The notes under the pieces were generated by a model. The model had not been told where the DNA came from, did not search any database, and was given only the letters and a program-made list of their open reading frames with translations. Made by a program: the position numbers and the translations under genes. Shown in pieces: positions 10,791-21,662 of a stretch of 64,000 nt of DNA. The stretch covers positions 102,211,142-102,275,141 of the forward strand of contig OY744531.1 of NCBI GenBank assembly GCA_963556195.1, written 5' to 3'. Positions within the stretch are counted from its first letter, which is position 1. Each line of letters starts with the position of its first letter. This stretch comes from Sepiola atlantica (Eukaryota; Mollusca; Cephalopoda; Sepiida; Sepiolidae).

Positions 10791-11159
10791 ACTAAAAGCA
10801 CATATTTAATAGATTCACCGTTTACTATGGCAACCTAGATTGAAATTCCACTGATCAATGTTGACTTAGGACTTGTAAAAAAAACTTCAGTTCTTGCTTA
10901 TCTCTCAGGATTGATATCAAGGGCAGTGAAGCACTCTTTCTTTAGCCTTGGTAGAAAATCACCTAGAAAACGATGTCTCGATAAAAGCACTGGTCTCTAT
11001 CACCTCACTGGGTTGGTGTCCGGAAGAGCACCCAGCCTATACAAATCTTAGCTCAGCTAAGGAAATGACGCCCAAAGAAAATCTGTCATGTTTCGGGCTA
11101 TGTGGTTTAAATATTTCTTGAGACAAGAAGTATTGAACTGTGTTGTGTCCAGAACAGGA

Positions 11160-11345
11160 GACTCTGATGGTATGGCCACGTTGAAATAATGAATGAGAGT
11201 TTAGATTAATAGATGTAGAACAGATGGGGTAGTAGCGTCAGTTCACAAGGGAAGGCCAAAGAAAACATGGGAGGAAGTGATAAAAATTGACGAGAGAAAG
11301 AGGACTAAATAAAGACCTGGCTAGAGATAAGTTAGTTTGAAAGTC
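11160..11345 (+). pseudogene. LINE reverse transcriptase end fragment
   Basis: The plus strand encodes WYGHVEIMNESLD-like sequence, then after stops CRTDG, then GRPKKTWEEVIKI. This is the same family as 3640-4075 (RLRWYGHVERM ... GRPRKTW). Stops fall within the block, so it is a dead fragment. Confidence 0.65.
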
Positions 11346-11747
11346 AATTTCTAAAAGCTGTCTAACACATGCCAGCATGTAAAATCGACATTAAACCGAA
11401 TATCACAATGTTTTGATATTAGAATGTTTTGATATCACAATGTTTTGATATTAGAATGTAAGCCTGTATAAAGACATAATGTAAAAGAATACAGTATTCA
11501 TTTTGTTGTTTCGTGCCTGATTCTCAACATATGGTATACATGTGGACATTATTAAAGCTTAGAATGTATAACATTGATCACATTCCATCTGCCAAACAAA
11601 CATACAAGGTCCACAGAGTTTTAGTATTATATATAGATAACATTGACCACAGTATGGAATATTCAAATTTATTAAGGACAAAGAAAGGAAATTTTTTTTT
11701 GTATGAATCAGCATGGTGCTATAGAACGGACTACATTCGAACTTGGC

Positions 11748-11963
11748 ACACCCTAACTTTAACCATAACCCTAACTCTAATCCTAACCCTAACTCTAATC
11801 CCAACCCTAACTCTAATCCTAACCCTAATTCTAATCCTAACCCTAACCCTAATTCTAATCCTAACCCTAATTCTAATCCTAACCCTAATTCTAATCCTAA
11901 CCCTAACTCTAATCCTAACCCTAACTCTAATCCTAACCCTAACTCTAATCCTAACCCTAACCG
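11748..11963. repeat. Interstitial degenerate telomere-like array
   Basis: Hexamers CCCTAA, TCCTAA and YTCTAA alternate as an approximately 18-bp period (CCTAACCCTAAYTCTAAT). It is a diverged CCCTAA/TTAGGG array inside otherwise ordinary sequence. The long frames it creates (Asn-Pro repeats on plus) are artefacts. Confidence 0.92.
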
Positions 11964-12140
11964 AGGTCGTCAGTCTACGCCAGTATCTACTTCACTACTG
12001 CCACCTCTCATCATTTGAGTTAGAAAGAGAGAATCACAGCAGTTTTGGAACACGGGTTGATCTATTTGAATCCTATAAAGTATTAAATTGACATAAACAC
12101 TAAGTATTTCAAAGAGAACCAGCAACTTGATCGTTTACCT

Positions 12141-12412
12141 TCAATAAATATTGTGATTTTTTTTCTTATCGAGAAAGTATTTAATTACTGGAACAAGTTT
12201 CCAAAGCATGTTCAGACGTAATGCTGCATTAGCTCTAAGAGGCCCGTTTTTTGCATAGCCAGATGGCGATTCTTTGTCTCGTAACAGCTGAGGTCTTGTT
12301 AACATTGTAGTTTGTAGTAGTGGTGATGGTGTAGTGTTTGTCTGTCTCTCTCTTTCTCTTGTTTCAGCTGTCATCATAGCAGATTGTTTTCTTTCTTCTT
12401 CATTCTTTGTAG
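12141..12412 (-). CDS. Candidate terminal exon, unknown product
   Basis: On the minus strand a pyrimidine-rich run and CTATTGCAG end at 12413, followed by an open frame of about 90 codons to a TGA at 12141-12143. The product starts TKNEEERKQSAMMTAETRE, is rich in Thr, Arg and Gln, and ends RLNMLWKLVPVIKYFLDKKK. It is not low-complexity in the way most frames here are. A GAAG-GTAAAC donor-like site lies just after the stop. I do not recognise the family. The acceptor region is part of a direct duplication with 12595-12655, which weakens the case. Confidence 0.3.
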
Positions 12413-12655
12413 CTGCAATAGTCATAATAAAGAAAACAGTAACATAAATTTTAACGATAAATAAAACGTTACAAAAAAGTTCACAGTATAGCAAATTTTA
12501 TTTCTTACTTTTAAGTTTTCAATTTGTATTTACTTTTTTCAGTATTCTTTATACAAGAAAATCGTATCATTTTCCAAAAAACAGATTCACAGCTCTTTTC
12601 TTTCTTTCTTTTTCTTTGTAGTTGTAATAGTTGTTGCCGTAAAGAAAACAGAGAT
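12395..12655. repeat. Direct duplication of ~50 bp, 200 bp apart
   Basis: TTCTTTGTAGCTGCAATAGT ... TAAAGAAAACAG near 12405-12440 recurs as TTCTTTGTAGTTGTAATAGT ... TAAAGAAAACAG near 12610-12650. The copies differ at several positions. Confidence 0.6.
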
Positions 12656-13483
12656 TGCTTTGAGATTTCTACTTTGATTTATTCTTTTCCAGTATGTGTT
12701 ACAGTTGTTTACAATATTCAGTTTCAAGTTTCACATATCAGACTGCATAGTACCAGTCTTCCTTTCACCCACTCCCTACAGGGAAACAGCTACGAAAACA
12801 CGTCTGGTTACATTCAGATCAAAATCTCAAAAGAGAGATCAGACTAGCTTATTTTCGCACGTTGATTTCCTGTTCGTGACGCCATTTCCTTTGAATACGT
12901 TAACTTAATTTCTAGTGGAAGTTTCCTATCCTTGTGTAATCTCATTTCTAGTGGAAATTTTCTCTATTGTCTACTTAGTCCAACACCTAACTTTGGTTTC
13001 ATTTTACTTCAGTTGAAGTTCTCATAAATCAAGGGTCATACACTTGATCTCTATATGAGATACATAGATATTTGAATATTCCATTAATGTTTTCCTTTAC
13101 CCGTCGAACGTTGAGTTAGTAAAGAAGTTAAGAATATTAATTTTCCTCTGCCTAATTGACCCGTGAACTATGTTATAGTATATCTTTCTTGCGGTCTCTT
13201 GGTCTTACCAGATTCCAGGACAAGAATTCATCTAGTCTGGTGGAGTATCCAGCTAAGTGCTGTTACTTGAGGTAATATTACTTGGAAAAGGTGCACCATT
13301 CTCTCGTATGAGCCAATGTATAGGGGATGTTATTTGGATTTCGAATACTATGTTATTTTGAATATTTGGTCAGGGTTAACTTGGGTGAAGTATCCTCATG
13401 TCAGGTTTTCCTGACAAACCCTTGTACAGAGAGACCGAAGACACTCGAGGATAGTGTCTAGTAGGTAATTCAAACTCTCTCTC

Positions 13484-13518
<35 letters not shown>

Positions 13519-13750
13519 TTGAAGCTGAACTATCATTTTTGAATGTCATGACTTGCTACTCTTTGGACTACTTAAACAAAATAAACAGTGCTAAATTGAG
13601 CTACTAATTAAATATATGATATTTTACTACACAGAAACGGAGACAGCTTTTTAAATTGTATTGACGAATTTGGTATAAAGAATAAGTTGCATGGAAATTA
13701 TTATTAGGAGCTTTCAAATGTTATTTTCTCTTTTATTTTTATTTACTAAA
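12656..13750. other. Spacer with TA/TG microsatellite
   Basis: Contains a TA/TG microsatellite at 13480-13518. The short frames 12524-12908 are shadows of each other without motifs. No gene is supported. Confidence 0.45.
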
Positions 13751-13752
13751 AA

Positions 13753-14165
13753 GTCACTGCTTATCCAGGTCCAAAGGCCACTCGAGTGTTAATCGATAAG
13801 TGTTAATTGGATTGTTTATTGGTGATGGACAACACCTTGAGAAGATTGGAAACAATGGGTGAAATGGTCAGAATTTAAGAATTTGTTTACATTGGACTTG
13901 AAAACGACCATGTTGTAGTCAACTGGGAAGCAGACCCGTGGTATTGTGTTCCACAGAAAGGGACATTCTTGAAAAAAAACTTTTAGTTACAATGAAAAAA
14001 TGGCAAATTATTTACAGTGGTTGTAGCTAGACGAGTTTTTGCTGTGAATATTTAATGGATGAAAACCAGTGATTGGAGGTCAGTCTAGCACCTACGATGA
14101 AAATAACGATAGCATAGAGAAAGACTAGCAACGTCTCTTCTGTGAGAAAGGGACGATATAGAAAT
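13753..14165 (-). pseudogene. LINE 3' end (ORF C-terminus and 3' UTR)
   Basis: The minus strand encodes SLSLLYRYFHRRC, then FTAKTRLATTTVNN, then VPFCGTQYHGSASQL, with stops between. This is the C-terminal block after the reverse transcriptase of a non-LTR element. The 3' UTR phrase around 13753-13790 (ACTGCTTATCCAGGTCCAAA on plus) recurs at 27889, 30478, 45213 and 55830, always in the same orientation. Confidence 0.8.
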
Positions 14166-14460
14166 TAAACTTCTTGGTCTTTCTCTCTCATCAAATCTTT
14201 CTTCATACATTAGATCTGTTGCTCTTTCTGCTTCACGTAAAGTCGGTTCTCTCTACCGCTCAAAAAAACTTTCTCACACCTGAGGCTATTCTCTATCTCT
14301 ACAAATCTACTATCAGACCATGTCTGAAGTACTGTTGCCATATTTGGGCTGGTGATTCTCTCTCCCATTTGAGGGTTCTTGATAAGGTGCAGAAACGTAT
14401 CTGTAATTTAATTGGCCACACTCTTTCTGATTTATTGACTGATAAAGTGTTTTGGGATTA
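14166..14460 (+). pseudogene. LINE reverse transcriptase thumb segment, inverted
   Basis: The plus strand reads LLGLSLSSNLSSYIRSVALS, ASRKVGSLYRSKKL, then after a frameshift near 14265 FLTPEAILYLYKSTIRPCLK, YCCHIWAG and RVLDKVQKRICNLIGHTL. This is the reverse transcriptase thumb of the same kind of LINE whose C-terminus lies immediately to the left on the opposite strand. The outer end of this segment (HTLSDLL) is where the 3' segment's SLS... block would continue. Confidence 0.75.
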
Positions 14461-14493
14461 AATCTGAAATATTTTCTGAATAATTATATTACA

Positions 14494-14556
14494 CTGTGAG
14501 CTCTTGTATTGTACACTATTGAGCTACTACTTAAACTTTTGTGTTAACTCAAATAA

Positions 14557-14605
<49 letters not shown>
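14494..14605. repeat. Repeat ending in (TA)n, copy 1
   Basis: TTGTATTGTACACTATTGAG, CTACTACTTAAACTTTTGTG and ACTCAAATAAATTTA-TATATA recur at 15210-15277. A diverged TACACTATTGAGCTATTATA is at 20469. Confidence 0.8.
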
Positions 14606-14607
<2 letters not shown>

Positions 14608-14694
14608 AAATTATAACTAAAAGGTAAACTTTTAGAGAGTTGGACCTATTGTGAAATAAGGAAAGCTCAATATACTGGATAGAGCAAAAATATG

Positions 14695-15069
14695 GTACGT
14701 CAATGAAAATTAATAAGACCTGCAAATGGAAGCTTTCATTCCTTAAACCAGGCTTTTCAAAGATTAAAATCTTATCATCAGAGGAAAAATTATGATTGAT
14801 AAGTTGACAGGATAGGACTGTCAAAGTTCCAAATTTGAAAGAGTTTTTAAAAAAAATGTTAAAGTTCAAACGGGCATGGGAATCACCAATAACGAAATCC
14901 AAAAAAAAAACCCCCAAAAAACGTATCCAAAAAAAACAAAAAAACGTGGGGCTCAGAAGAAAGAGAAGAAAAATAAATGTTTTTTATTAACTAAACTGCT
15001 CCTTGTTTTGAACAACTGAAGATATCGATTTGCTTCCATTTGCAGGTCTTATTAATTTTCATTGACGTA

Positions 15070-15073
<4 letters not shown>
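14695..15073. mobile_element. Inverted-repeat pair around a hammerhead-like element
   Basis: ACGTCAATGAAAATTAATAA and GACCTGCAAATGGAAGC (14698-14734) are inverted at 15034-15071. The left copy continues into the hammerhead-like motif at 14739-14786. The right end abuts a (TA)n tract. Confidence 0.7.
14739..14786 (-). ncRNA. Hammerhead ribozyme-like motif, intact core
   Basis: Minus strand, 5' to 3': TTCCT (stem I, 14782-14786), CTGATGA (14775-14781), TAAGAT-TTTA-ATCTTT (stem II, five pairs after a U-U), GAAA (14755-14758), AGCCTGGTT (short stem III), UA as UH, then AGGAA (14739-14743) closing stem I with five pairs. All invariant core positions are present. It is the same family as 50644-50692 (plus) and the broken copy at 29371. 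Confidence 0.7.
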
Positions 15074-15113
<40 letters not shown>

Positions 15114-15115
<2 letters not shown>

Positions 15116-15617
15116 TGAACTTTGTGTATTTAGGCAACATTCCTTCATTCATATTAAATATAACAGATTATTTTTTTTCCTATTGAGCTGCTTCTTCAAC
15201 CTCTGCTTGTATTGTACACTATTGAGCTACTACTTAAACTTTTGTGTTGACTCAAATAAATTTATATATATATATAAGTGTTTTAAGGTTCATTTTTTTT
15301 TTTAAGAAGCATCAATATTCACGTTCTCATATTTGAAAGTGGGAAACAACAGCTAACCCCTTTGGCCCGGCTGGAACAACAAAAGCCGGTAAGAAAAAAA
15401 TACAAATCCGATGACATCAGGATATATTACACACCGATGATGCCAAGTTTTTGGCGAAATATCTGTATCATTTTAAACTAACAAAAAAAAAATGCTAGTT
15501 TATAATAAGAAAAAGAAAAAAAAAATCGGTTTCGATTTATTTTTCTTTTTTATAAAAAAAAAATTGATATCGCATCTTTAATGCTTCAAAAGGTATTTAT
15601 TTTACCTATTCCTTATT

Positions 15618-15656
<39 letters not shown>

Positions 15657-15740
15657 TGAACTTTGTGTATTTAGGCAACATTCCTTCATTCATATTAAAT
15701 ATAACAGATTATTTTTTTCCTATTGAGAAACCTCTGCTTG
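15114..15740. repeat. Direct repeat pair ACTGAACTTTGTGTATTTAG
   Basis: A ~75-bp segment beginning ACTGAACTTTGTGTATTTAG-GCAACATTCCTTC at 15114 recurs nearly identically at 15655. Both copies directly follow (TA)n tracts. Between them are spacer, a homopolymer-rich stretch and the second copy of the 14494 repeat. Confidence 0.85.
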
Positions 15741-15839
15741 CAGATAAATAATTTGATATCTTTTCCAAACTGAACAAAATATTATGCAGATCTAGAAACC
15801 CTCGCATAACATTATATCTGTTGAAAATTGGACAGTTTA

Positions 15840-16060
15840 CTCTTAACGTATATCAATTCGATACATTTAAATGATGACATTTGCTTCCTGCTGATTTGCA
15901 TATGAGGAAATTTCATGGGTATTCTCAGTTGCAAAATTTATTGGTATAAAAACAATGATATCTTTGGTGTCATCATATTGTCGTCCAGTATCATAAATTG
16001 CAAACCTACTATTAACTAAACCCAGTAGAAGGTTCTGAAATGTTTTTAAACTGGGCATTG
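15840..16060. repeat. Interspersed repeat R6, copy 1
   Basis: CGTATATCAATTCGATACAT, GGGTATTCTCAGTTGC, AATGATATCTTTGGTGTC and CAGTATCATAAATTGCAAAC match, in pieces, 19757-20140 (CGTATATCAATTCAAGAAAT, CAGTATCATAAATAGCAAAA). Identity unknown. Confidence 0.55.
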
Positions 16061-16293
16061 CATATAAGATTATACATTTCCAGCCAGTTAATACCACCTA
16101 CTAACATCGTGTCAATACTAACGATGATTCATGAAAAACAAAAACAAAAAAAACGCTAAAGAACATAATTCGAACAATTTTTATTCACCTTCGAAAAAAA
16201 TCCCAATTCGCTTGTCTACAAACAAGACATATTGGATAGAAAAGATAACCAACAACATAACCAATCTGTTGCATTTAATCAAACACACACATA

Positions 16294-16332
<39 letters not shown>

Positions 16333-16599
16333 GTATTAAATATGCTGAATGTTGTGTATTCATGATAATGCTGGAATTTTGTTTCTCAGTCCATATAATT
16401 GGATTTTCTGAAATACAATCAATCTCGTTTCCATGTCTAAATACACAATTAGGCTTGCCTTACTTCTTTAATATTTACTAGCCAAAGAGCTGCTGTCTCG
16501 TTTCCCATGAACTCTGTGCCATATTTCCAGTTTCCTCTTTTCTTCTGAAGCCTGCACTATATTTTCTGTCTTCACTTTCATCTGCATCTCGCACTTCAT

Positions 16600-16985
16600 T
16601 TTTCCTGTCTTTTTCCTTTTGCGACCCTGTACCAAGTTTCCTGCTCCTTCTACTCTGCCATGTTTCCTGTCTTTTTCCTTTTGTGACCTTGCACCAAGTT
16701 TCCTGCTCTTTCTACTCTGCCGTCTTTCCTGTCTTTTTCTTTTGTGACCCTGTACCAAGTTTCCTGCTCATTCTACTCTGCCGTGTTTCCTGTCTTTTTC
16801 CTGTGACCCTGCACAAAGTTTCCTGCTCCTTCTACTCTGCCATGTTTCTTGTCTTTTTCTTTTGTGACCCTGCACCAAGTTTCCTGCTCCTTCTACTCTG
16901 CCATGTTTCCTGTCTTTTTCCTTTGTGACCCTGCCCCAAGTTTCCTGCTCTTTCTACTCTGCCGTCTTTCCTGTCTCTTCTTTCT
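16600..16985. repeat. ~61-bp minisatellite, six copies
   Basis: The unit contains GTGACCCTGCACCAAGTTTC, CTGCTCCTTCTACTCTGCC and TGTTTCCTGTCTTTTTCC, with copies starting near 16603, 16668, 16729, 16789, 16848 and 16909. Open frames across it are a by-product. Confidence 0.93.
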
Positions 16986-17261
16986 TTTTTTTATGTCCCA
17001 ACTTCATTCTTGGTCCCAGTACCATGCTTGTTGAACTTTCTGCTGAAAGCTGTATCAATTCTGATGAATATTATTGTCGACTCTGGTGGGCTTCCATGCA
17101 TGCCCCTCCCCATGAGGACAGAGTTTGACACTAGGTCGATTTTAATGTGGGAAAAATCTAACTCCTCAAAAAGGTGCACTCTGGGTTGTGACAAAATTAA
17201 AATTGCCTCAGTCTAGAAAGATTCCTCCTTCATCGACAGAGTACAGAAAGGATGAAGCATA

Positions 17262-17302
17262 GCATAAGAATAGATACTACACTTTACTCTTAGCAAAAGG
17301 CC
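17262..17302 (-). pseudogene. U2 snRNA 5' fragment
   Basis: The minus strand reads GGCCTTTTGCTAAGAGTAAA-GTGTAGTATCTATTCTTAT, which matches about nucleotides 10-48 of U2 snRNA with four differences. U2 sequence stops on both sides, so this is a fragment or a remnant of the U2-headed SINE at 43898 and 56966. Confidence 0.75.
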
Positions 17303-17404
17303 CCGGATTCCCTGTCAACACTGGGGCCGAAATCGTTAAGAAATTAAGGGCTGAAGAATCTCTAATTTTATAACTTGTTCCCATGTTTCTTTATCAAAAA
17401 ACAT

Positions 17405-17508
17405 TAGAACTTGCATGGCTTCATGAAGTTTTCTGAAGAAGATCACACCTAGCTGTTTTGATCATCTTGATTTTCTTCAGAAAACTTCATGAAGCGATGC
17501 AAGTTCCA
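17405..17508. mobile_element. Foldback element, ~45-bp arms
   Basis: AACTTGCATGGCTTCATGAA-GTTTTCTGAAGAAGATCA is inverted at 17463-17506 with few mismatches. CTGAAGAA boxes face inward in both arms. A GAAAC box is not preserved. Confidence 0.75.
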
Positions 17509-17509
17509 A

Positions 17510-18410
17510 TCTGAATTAATGATCTGCCTGACTTTTCACTAGATACTCATTGTTCCATTGTTGTCCAGTTCTCAGAATGTTCAAACTGCACTCTTTTTAA
17601 AACATATTTATCAATCTGTATTTCTTCTTTGCCCATTATTCCACCTTATTGACGGATAAAGGAATGTTCTGATTTCCAATCTCTCTTTATTATTATTATT
17701 ATTATTGAGACAAGATGACTTTGTTTGTGTTTCTTATCTGCGTCACTCCCCTGTAATTGTCATATTATTACAATTCTCCACCAATAAATAAATACTTTAA
17801 ATTAGTTTATCTTGCAATATTATATATATTTATCCTTTGAGCAAACTGTAGATATCTGAAAAACGTTTTGTGAGTGCATTAGGATAAGTGCATTAAGTCG
17901 AAATGTGCTGTCAAGAATAAAACTGCTGTTGTTAATGCTTTCCGGCTGCCATTGGTGAATTGAAGTTATCTCTCATTCGACTCCATTGAATTATACAATC
18001 GCTCATTTTATGTGTTTGGCTAAATATATAAACCATTTTGGCCGATAGAAGAAGAGAAGAGGCGACAGAAAAGGTAGAGTTCTACAAAATGCAATGACAG
18101 AAGTGTCGGATGTTACTATCAAATCTTTTCTATATAAGTGGGGCTAGACAAACCACTTTCACCTCTCTGACTTTAGTTTCATCCAATCACCTTCGTTTGC
18201 TGACACTATGATAAGAATGAAACATTTTCGGCCATTTGCATGATGGCAGGGGGGAGGCCTTAATTTGAGGAGGTTAACCCATGTTGGTAGGTTAGACTAA
18301 AAAGACGATCGAAGCAAATTATTGATATTTGCTTTCTGTCATTCGCTTTCTTCGATCCAAGTGGTTTGGTTTGTTTTACACTTCTGAGGTAATTTAATAC
18401 AGAAACACAA
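17510..18410. other. Spacer, no gene recognised
   Basis: A short TTA triplet run at 17687-17706 and AT-rich sequence. No motif-bearing frame, RNA or repeat end is visible. Confidence 0.45.
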
Positions 18411-18411
18411 T

Positions 18412-19275
18412 ACTTATATAACTATACAGCGTACTCTCTCCGAAGAGTTAGGGTTAGGGTTACTTATATAACTATATAGCGTACTCTCTCCGGAGAATTA
18501 GGGTTACTTATATAACTATATAGCTTACTCTCTCCGGAGAGTTAGGGTTACTTATATAACTATAGAGCGTACTCTCTCTGAAGAGTTAGGGTTAGGGTTA
18601 CTTATATAACTATAGAGCGTACTCTCTCTGGAGAGTTAGGGTTGGGGTTACTTATATAACTATATAGCATACTCTCTCCTGAGAGTTAGGGTTAGGGTTT
18701 CTTATATAACTATAGAGCGTACTCTCTCTGGAGAGTTAGGGTTAGGGTTTCTTATATAACTATAGAGCGTACTCTCTCTGGAGAGTTAGGGTTGGGGTTA
18801 CTTATATAACTATATAGCGTACTCTCTCTGGAGAGTTAGGGTTAGGGTTTCTTATATAACTATAGAGCGTACTCTCTCTGGAGAGTTAGGGTTAGGGTTT
18901 CTTATATAACTATAGAGCGTACTCTCTCTGGAGAGTTAGGGTTGGGGTTACTTATATAACTATATAGCGTACTCTCTCTGGAGAGTTAGGGTTAGGGTTA
19001 CTTATTGTTGTGGTTGCAAGGTTGAACAATAATTAGTGAGGAATACAATGAAGACGCAAACAACAAGGAGAATGCAATAATAAGTGTATTAAAGAAAAGG
19101 TATAGTTACAGTATGTACAAATGAAGGTGTCGAGTCAGAGAGTCTTGGTGGGAGGACATGTACGCTCTTCGGCGTCACTTCCGGTGGCATTTAGGTAACA
19201 CACTCTAAGGCCAACCTAGGCTTGCCATTTATAGTGTTACTTATATAACTATATAGCGTACTTTCTCTGGAGAGC
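18412..19275. repeat. ~50-bp satellite carrying TTAGGG, about 13 units
   Basis: The unit is ACTTATATAACTATATAGCG-TACTCTCTCCGGAGAG followed by one or two TTAGGG hexamers. A GTTGGGG variant recurs at 18641, 18791 and 18941, so three units form a 150-bp higher-order repeat. The last unit is interrupted by a 230-bp insert (19006-19235) and resumes at 19236. Confidence 0.93.
19006..19235 (-). mobile_element. LTR-like insertion within the satellite, 9-bp duplication
   Basis: The insert is flanked by GTTACTTAT at 18997-19005 and 19236-19244, which restores the satellite unit if removed. On the minus strand it begins ACTATAAATGGC (TATA-box-like) and ends AACCACAACA, which resembles the right end of an LTR. 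It has no ORF. I cannot name a family, and a non-LTR origin is possible. Confidence 0.5.
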
Positions 19276-19514
19276 TTTGCTACATGATTTAGAACCTAAC
19301 CCAAGAGGTTGATTATTCTATTGGGTCAACACATGTTTGAATAAGCAGGTTATACTGAAGTACTTGCTAAAGGGCTGTATTTTTTTTTCGATGAGGTTTC
19401 ACCATTCTCCTACATACAGTACTTGGTATTCCCAAATGTTCACCCAACTGATACGGGCCAGGCTTAATGTCGCTTAACTTTGGTGATTTAACAATAACCG
19501 GTGTGTTGATGTGA

Positions 19515-19655
19515 TTATGACATTATAATTCAGTGAAATAGAATTTTAACAAAAAAAAATTTTTTTATGACATATTATAATTCAGTGAAATAGAATTTTT
19601 TTTTTTTTTTAATTTTTTTTTTATGACATATGATAATTCAGTGAAATAGAATTTT
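19515..19655. repeat. ~55-bp tandem repeat with A/T homopolymers, three copies
   Basis: TATGACATATTATAATTCAG-TGAAATAGAATTTT occurs three times separated by poly-A/poly-T runs. Confidence 0.85.
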
Positions 19656-20145
19656 TTTTTGTTTTTTTTTAAATTTAAAAAAAAAATTTTTTTTTTTAGA
19701 ATAGCTCTCATATTTCTCGCTAAAATTTGTTTAAATTTGGACGATTTACTTTTAACCGTATATCAATTCAAGAAATATACACGAGTATTCTCAATGTCAA
19801 GTATTTTTTTTAATGCCTCCTTGGACATCTGTCCTTTAACTATCTTCTCAATTCAACTGTTAAAAAAATAAAATAAAATAAAAAATTAAAAAAATTAAAC
19901 TCTTAGTACAGTATCGATATCCATATCAAATTCTGTTAAATATTTCATTTGATAACTCCCAAAAGTGCCCCCTTAATTTCTCCCTCCTTCCACTTTCTCT
20001 GAATTCATCCAACCTCATCTTAAACTGATCTACGCTATTGCTGTTCTTAATCTGATCTGGCAATTATTCTCGGTTATAAAAAGAGTGAAATCTTTGGTGG
20101 TCTGCATGTTGTTGCCCAGTATCATAAATAGCAAAAGTTAAGAAT

Positions 20146-20330
20146 ATGATGGAAGCACAAAAAGACATAATTCATGCATTGTGGGAAGTTTGCAAGACTC
20201 AAAATGAGATAGCTGTCCAGGTGGGATCGTCTCAATTTGCTACCTCGAAAAAAATACATCCTAAGATGGAATACTGTTGCCACATCTGGCGGGATGCCGC
20301 TCAGAGCACCCTTTCCTTCCTTGACATGTG
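20146..20330 (+). pseudogene. Transposon HTH piece joined to LINE RT piece
   Basis: The frame from 20146 begins with IIHALWEVCKTQNEIAVQVG, which looks like the first helix-turn-helix of a Tc1-type transposase, and then passes directly into MEYCCHIWRDAAQSTLSFLD, which is the thumb region of a LINE reverse transcriptase (compare LKYCCHIWAGDSLSHLRVLD at 14320). The junction is near 20255. It is a chance or rearrangement fusion of two decayed elements, not a working gene. Confidence 0.55.
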
Positions 20331-20649
20331 CATTTATTTCTTGGTGTGGCTATCTTCAGTGCTTATTGTACAAAACAGTTTTATGAAATGACATGAATCT
20401 GTCTTTTATAACATTGAAATGGTATAAAATTACATTAAACATATTGAATATAGCATAGCTCTGGCCTTACACTATTGAGCTATTATAATTACTTTGTTAT
20501 AAAATTTATATTTGAATTGAAAAAATTCTAAATATAAATAAAAAATACACATATATTTATGGGTTCTTTCAAAAAATATATATTTAAGTATATACTCTTT
20601 ATAATATCCGATAATGTTCTAAATGGCAAGCTCAATGAAGTTGTATTAC

Positions 20650-20855
20650 AGCATATATATATATATATATATAATAGGTGCATATATATATATAATAGGT
20701 GCATATATATATATATAATAGGTGCATATATATATATAATAGGTGCATATATATATATAATAGGTGCATATATATATATAATAGGTGCATATATATATAT
20801 AATAGGTGCATATATATATATATATATATAATAGGTGCATATATATATATAATAG

Positions 20856-20893
<38 letters not shown>

Positions 20894-21100
20894 GGTGCAT
20901 ATATATATATATAATAGGTGCATATATATATATATAATAGGTGCATATATATATATAATAGGTGCATATATATATATATATATATATAATAGGTGCATAT
21001 ATATATATATATATAATAGGTGCATATATATATATATATATATAATAGGTGCATATATATATATATATAATAGGTGCATATATATATATATATATAATAG

Positions 21101-21144
<44 letters not shown>

Positions 21145-21193
21145 GGTGCATATATATATATATATATATATAATAGGTGCATATATATAATAG

Positions 21194-21233
<40 letters not shown>

Positions 21234-21234
21234 C

Positions 21235-21262
<28 letters not shown>
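20650..21262. repeat. (TA)n array with regularly spaced GGTGCA
   Basis: About 28 units of ATAATAGGTGCATATATATA with TA runs of varying length. Near 21229 the motif appears inverted (GCACCTATTA), giving a terminal palindrome. A single further unit lies at 21610-21660. The very long open frames on both strands are artefacts. Confidence 0.97.
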
Positions 21263-21269
<7 letters not shown>

Positions 21270-21617
21270 GAACAGTTTTTTATTATATTCCAATAAACAT
21301 GGTCTGTTTTATTACTTTTACTTGTATTTTTTTTTTCAAAAATTCCAAATTTCTGTGAGATATATTTAACGGTCCTTTTCATTTGTGTTGTGCCAAACAA
21401 CATTTGTATGTCAATATCGTCTCTGCAACACTACAAAATCATCAGAAAAAGTTCACAAATAATAAGAGTTCTTAGATTAGAGTGTCTTGAAAAACACCCA
21501 CATCATACATCAGTTTCATTTTAAGGTGAAAATAAACAAAAGAACAAACAAAAATTATAGAGCAAACACTCACATGTGTACGATCAAACTAATCAGCCAT
21601 TTATATATATATAATAG

Positions 21618-21660
<43 letters not shown>

Positions 21661-21662
<2 letters not shown>

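Noticed and set aside
11743..12018. Asn-Pro repeat protein
   Set aside because: Translation of the degenerate CCCTAA array.
17405..17508. Hammerhead in the 17.4-kb foldback
   Set aside because: CTGAAGA and a hairpin exist but GAAA is AAAA and the orientation is inward, unlike the other palindromes.
20528..21403. Long Tyr/Ile frames on both strands
   Set aside because: Pure products of the (TA)n/GGTGCA array.
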